Source of the DNA: Acidiluteibacter sp965660325
Lineage (GTDB): Bacteria > Bacteroidota > Bacteroidia > Flavobacteriales_E > Vicingaceae
Assembly: GCA_965660325.1 (NCBI GenBank)
Contig: CBFHZL010000105.1
Span: forward strand, 1 to 9,116
DNA length: 9,116 bases
Reading direction: 5' to 3'
The position numbers and the translations under genes are program-made. Of the stretch, positions 6,350 through 9,116 are shown in pieces. The stretch's first letter is position 1. The number at the start of each line of letters is the position of its first letter. The notes beneath the pieces are model-generated. The model was not told where the DNA came from. It saw only the letters and a program-made list of their open reading frames with translations, and did no database searches.

Positions 6350-8870
6350 ATTTGATAATTAGCTTAGAGGCTTTTGTTTGTTCAGTGTCTGTAGCTATTT
6401 GAACGAAATAAATTCCTTTATTTAATTCTCCAAGTTGCAGCAAAGTATAAGTAGTCATCCCATTTTCTGTCTTTACAAGCTTTCCTGCCAGATCATACAC
6501 TTTTATCGTATAGTTGGTGCCTTCTTCTAGCCACGGCAAATAAACGGTAACCTCTCCTTTCGTTGGGTTCGGAAATAACTGTATGTCACGTGTTGTGTTT
6601 ACAGAGGAGGCGCTGATATCGTCTATTCCTACAAATCCGCTTCCAAAATATAGCTGTAATCCTCCTGCCTTATTTCCCGCGATAATGTCGGGCTTTCCAT
6701 CATTATTAATGTCTGCTACGTCCACATGAATTTCGCCACCATTTGCGATATTAAAAATGTTGTTTTGAGTGAGTGTAAAGCTTCCATATAGATTAGAGTC
6801 GATGTCAGTATAGGCCATTATTTCTCCATCAACGGTGCCTGTGATAAGTTGCCATTCATTTTGATATTCATAGAATACCCCTTGACTCTTGCTTGTCTGC
6901 ACTCTAGGGTAATTGTAGGTTGGCACTGCCACCACCTTTCCCAGTGAATCATAGGCTACGTTAATATATCCGTTGCCACTTTCATTAATGGTATCGCTGT
7001 CAATAATATAATTTCTAAAGGAGAGGTAGTTTTGTGTGTCATTTACATCGGTTAGCACTAAAAAACCTTTATTTGCAGCAATAGATGTTTGAGTAATTTC
7101 ATATCGCTTATTGACGTCAATTCCTGATAAATCAGGATTCCCATTTATGTAGTACCTAAATATAAAGTTGCCTTCCCATCGAATAGAGTCAATTGTAAGG
7201 TTGTAAATAGGATTATCGTTGGTTCCTCTATTTCTAAAATAGTTTAGGTTAGCTTGTTCTTCCCCAACAATAAGATCTACTTTACCATCACGGTCAAGGT
7301 CTGCAAAGCTAGGGCTCGCATTTACGCCTACTGTGATTCCTTGATAAAAGGCTTCCTTAAGAACGAAGTTTACTGTATTGCCTGCTCCTGCAGTATTTTC
7401 AAATAAATGTAACCGACCATTCGTATCTCCTATTAGTAGATCTATATCGCCATCGTTATCGATGTCGATAAAACTCGGGACAGCATTGTAGGTTGGGCCA
7501 CTGCCAATTTGGTCTAATTTTAAGGTGTCGAACTGAAGGTAGTTGCGATCAATTAATTTAAATTTAGGGTTGGTTGGCGTTCCGATATTTTCTAGTAATG
7601 CCAGGCGAGAGCTTTGTCTCAGTGTGTCTACTACATTTCTTTCATTACCTACGAGTATGTCCATTAGTCCATCGCTGTTGTAATCAAAAAATCCCGGCAG
7701 GGTGGATGAACCAAAGTCCAATACATCTTCAAGTAAAAAATCGTCTTGTACAAATGTAAACGTTGGATTTCCAACTGTACCTGTGTTTTTAAAACGTTTG
7801 ATGTGGTTGTTGTTTGATGCGATTGGGTCGATGGCTTCATTCACACTTATTAATAAGTCTGATAAACCATCATTGTCTAAGTCCTGAAAAAATGGAGAAG
7901 GAAAAATCGCAAGCCTGCCCTCGTTGTTAGGGGTTATAGGATAAATAGAATCTACAGAGCCTATACTCGAAGATTTAAAGTCGGGAGACTGATCATTATT
8001 CATTAATCGTTTTAAGTAGCTGCCCTCAATATCTCCTATGAGTAAGTCCATCCCATCTTTATTGTCAAAATCAAATAATCCAATGGTTGAGCCTGCATGT
8101 TTATCTATATTAGTTGGTTCTCCTTTCCCATCTTCTGTTATCCCACCTTCAGGATTGCTTATCGTATTGCGATTTACGCAGGAATCAAGTGTAATCGTCG
8201 AGTTTAAGTTAGCTTCAAAAAATTCACCCCAACAAATGTTTCGCAGTTTAAAACGAAGGCCGCAAATTCCGGTAGAATCAATTGAAATATTTTTATAATA
8301 ATATATCTGTGAGCTACCCATGGTTAGTATATCTATATCCCCGTCACCGTCAATATCTTTAACTCCATGCGTATCAGACTTTAATAGAGATACTTCAAAC
8401 GCATCAAAGGGTGGCTCTCTATATATTCTGTTTCCATTATCATATTGATTGTTTCCTGAGCTACCAATATTCATATAAATTATCGGAGAAGAGCCTGTAA
8501 AGCAAGTAACATAATCCATCAATCCATCACAATTGAAGTCGGCGAAATGCATATACTGGTTCGCACCTTTAAATATTGAAGTATACTGAGGAGCATATTC
8601 ATAAGAAGAAACTCCAGCTGAACCTCTGTTTATAAATGGACTAACTTTGTTACCTGCGCGATCAAAAACAACTAAATCGGTTTTGTTGTCTCCATTGAGA
8701 TCAATTTCTCCGAATTGTGGTGCGTTAAATCCGCCTCCCCAAGCATTTTTAAGGAGTTGGTTGTTTTCATATACTTTTACACTGTCTGCCAACTTGTAGG
8801 TGAACTGCGAGAATACAGGTGCCGTTGAAATTAATAATACTATGCAGAGGAGGTTTTTGGTTGGATTCAT
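6348..8870 (-). CDS. secreted FG-GAP/VCBS repeat protein with T9SS type A sorting domain
   Basis: The 840-residue protein begins with a signal peptide (about 1-21: Lys5, a hydrophobic core, then VFS before Gln22, a typical Bacteroidota cleavage site). Nine FG-GAP/VCBS motifs with Ca-binding-like DxDxDGxxD loops start at residues 57, 111, 172, 267, 330, 396, 469, 524 and 720, most followed by DLLIG-type strands and then aromatic YFRN/LHLFEN-type strands, which indicates beta-propeller blades. The loops at 57 and 267 are degenerate. A 187-residue stretch without such motifs (533-719) separates the last two repeats. The end, about 764-840, is a type A T9SS sorting domain: LFPNPTKGEVTVYLP, IKVYDLAGKLV, then GIYFVQIATD and a Lys-rich finish. 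It should pass Sec, then T9SS, and end up secreted or on the cell surface. No catalytic domain is recognised; binding or adhesion is plausible but unproven. An in-frame TAA nine bases upstream fixes the first ATG. Confidence 0.93.
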   Translation of the reverse strand: MNPTKNLLCIVLLISTAPVFSQFTYKLADSVKVYENNQLLKNAWGGGFNAPQFGEIDLNGDNKTDLVVFDRAGNKVSPFINRGSAGVSSYEYAPQYTSIFKGANQYMHFADFNCDGLMDYVTCFTGSSPIIYMNIGSSGNNQYDNGNRIYREPPFDAFEVSLLKSDTHGVKDIDGDGDIDILTMGSSQIYYYKNISIDSTGICGLRFKLRNICWGEFFEANLNSTITLDSCVNRNTISNPEGGITEDGKGEPTNIDKHAGSTIGLFDFDNKDGMDLLIGDIEGSYLKRLMNNDQSPDFKSSSIGSVDSIYPITPNNEGRLAIFPSPFFQDLDNDGLSDLLISVNEAIDPIASNNNHIKRFKNTGTVGNPTFTFVQDDFLLEDVLDFGSSTLPGFFDYNSDGLMDILVGNERNVVDTLRQSSRLALLENIGTPTNPKFKLIDRNYLQFDTLKLDQIGSGPTYNAVPSFIDIDNDGDIDLLIGDTNGRLHLFENTAGAGNTVNFVLKEAFYQGITVGVNASPSFADLDRDGKVDLIVGEEQANLNYFRNRGTNDNPIYNLTIDSIRWEGNFIFRYYINGNPDLSGIDVNKRYEITQTSIAANKGFLVLTDVNDTQNYLSFRNYIIDSDTINESGNGYINVAYDSLGKVVAVPTYNYPRVQTSKSQGVFYEYQNEWQLITGTVDGEIMAYTDIDSNLYGSFTLTQNNIFNIANGGEIHVDVADINNDGKPDIIAGNKAGGLQLYFGSGFVGIDDISASSVNTTRDIQLFPNPTKGEVTVYLPWLEEGTNYTIKVYDLAGKLVKTENGMTTYTLLQLGELNKGIYFVQIATDTEQTKASKLIIK
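6351..6581 (-). other. T9SS type A C-terminal sorting domain coding region
   Basis: These bases encode residues 764-840 of the FG-GAP protein. FPNPTKGEVTV, VYDLAGKLV and GIYFVQI are the three signature blocks of the Por secretion tail family. The domain is normally recognised by the T9SS and removed at the cell surface. Confidence 0.92.
8808..8870 (-). other. Sec signal peptide of the FG-GAP protein
   Basis: Residues 1-21 have a charged start (Lys5), a hydrophobic core LLCIVLLIST, and V-x-S just before Gln22, which fits signal peptidase I. Cys9 lies inside the core and is not followed by a lipobox pattern at the right place, so a lipoprotein is unlikely. Confidence 0.85.
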
Positions 8871-8900
8871 AATTCTTTAATAATTGCTGTATACTTAGGA

Positions 8901-8930
8901 CGAATTTACGGATATTCAAGTTGCTTTCAA
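8901..8930 (-). promoter_or_regulatory. candidate promoter of the FG-GAP gene
   Basis: On the - strand, TTG (8930-8928) is followed after 19 bases by TAAATTCG (8908-8901), one mismatch from TAnnTTTG. The distance to the ATG at 8870 gives a leader of roughly 20-25 bases. The spacing fits the phylum, but the -7 mismatch keeps confidence low. Confidence 0.38.
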
Positions 8931-8980
8931 CCTAATCAAACTGATAAATTAATTATTGTGGTGATAAATGTACCCGAGAA

Positions 8981-9011
8981 TTGCTAATTACTAATTGAAA
9001 TTCTATATTTG
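8981..9011 (+). promoter_or_regulatory. secDF promoter P1
   Basis: TTG at 8981-8983, a 20-base spacer, then TATATTTG at 9004-9011: an exact match to the Bacteroidota sigma-A consensus TTG-N17-23-TAnnTTTG. The transcript would start near 9017, about 28 bases before the secDF ATG. Confidence 0.65.
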
Positions 9012-9025
9012 CACGCTTAAATTTG
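8995..9025 (+). promoter_or_regulatory. secDF promoter P2, overlapping P1
   Basis: TTG at 8995-8997, again a 20-base spacer, then TAAATTTG at 9018-9025: a second exact consensus match, shifted 14 bases from P1. The start would be near 9031, about 14 bases before the ATG. Either promoter, or both, may be used. Confidence 0.5.
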
Positions 9026-9044
9026 ACGCACAAATACTAATAAA

Positions 9045-9116
9045 ATGCAGAATAAAGGATTAATTTGGACATTCATTGTATTGCTATCACTAGCATGCCT
9101 TTACCAATTGTCATTT
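9045..9116 (+). CDS. secDF: protein translocase subunit SecDF (N-terminal fragment)
   Basis: Only 24 residues are visible before the window ends. They begin MQNKGLIWTF and continue with a hydrophobic helix ending in CLYQLSF. From memory, fused Bacteroidota SecDF proteins begin in the same way (MQNKG, first membrane helix, YQLSF). SecDF is an inner-membrane protein that uses the proton gradient to help pull preproteins through SecYEG. It would thus act on the Sec-exported proteins of this window before they reach the T9SS. An in-frame TGA (9024-9026) shows the ATG at 9045 is the first possible ATG start. The identity rests on a short N-terminus, so it is good but not certain. Confidence 0.83.
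   Translation, partial: MQNKGLIWTFIVLLSLACLYQLSF

Noticed and set aside
7574..8298. Several short + strand frames opposite the FG-GAP gene
   Set aside because: They are antisense shadows of the repeat coding sequence, overlap one another and carry no motif or promoter.
7259..8703. The repeated Asp-rich motifs considered as a DNA repeat array
   Set aside because: The similarity is at protein level (FG-GAP loops) with divergent codons and irregular spacing, so it is not a CRISPR or tandem DNA repeat.

Overview
The window comes from a member of the Bacteroidota, probably a gliding or T9SS-bearing lineage such as Cytophagales or Flavobacteriales; I cannot place it further. The evidence is an AT-rich base composition, promoters of the TTG-N~20-TAnnTTTG type, no clear Shine-Dalgarno sequences, a short GyrB without the large enterobacterial insertion, a Bacteroidota-style SecDF N-terminus, and two different type IX secretion (T9SS) C-terminal domains. 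It looks like chromosomal sequence. I see no tRNA, rRNA, CRISPR array, insertion sequence or phage gene, and no gene-free gap longer than about 180 bases.

Layout from left to right. At 2-1189 (+) is the 3' part of an outer-membrane beta-barrel gene. At 1337-3301 (+) is gyrB, closed by a strong bidirectional terminator. At 5154-3366 (-) is a tightly coupled two-gene unit: an ECF-type sigma factor, then, one base after its stop codon, a membrane-anchored protein that looks like its anti-sigma partner but ends in a gliding-motility/T9SS type B (CHU_C) domain. At 5334-6266 (+) is mdh, diverging from the sigma gene and closed by a second bidirectional terminator. At 8870-6348 (-) is a large secreted FG-GAP/VCBS repeat protein with a signal peptide and a type A T9SS sorting domain. 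At 9045 (+) the first 24 codons of secDF run off the right edge, preceded by what look like two tandem promoters.

The housekeeping backbone (gyrB, mdh, secDF) all lies on the + strand, while the sigma/anti-sigma unit and the FG-GAP gene lie between these genes on the - strand. The accessory genes share a theme: export through Sec (SecDF helps drive it) followed by T9SS. The most unusual element is the predicted anti-sigma protein. It has a cytoplasmic N-terminus, one membrane helix, a long low-complexity linker, Ig/PKD-like domains and a terminal CHU_C domain normally found on T9SS cargo. This suggests, as inference only, a sigma factor whose activity is tied to the state of the cell surface or the T9SS.
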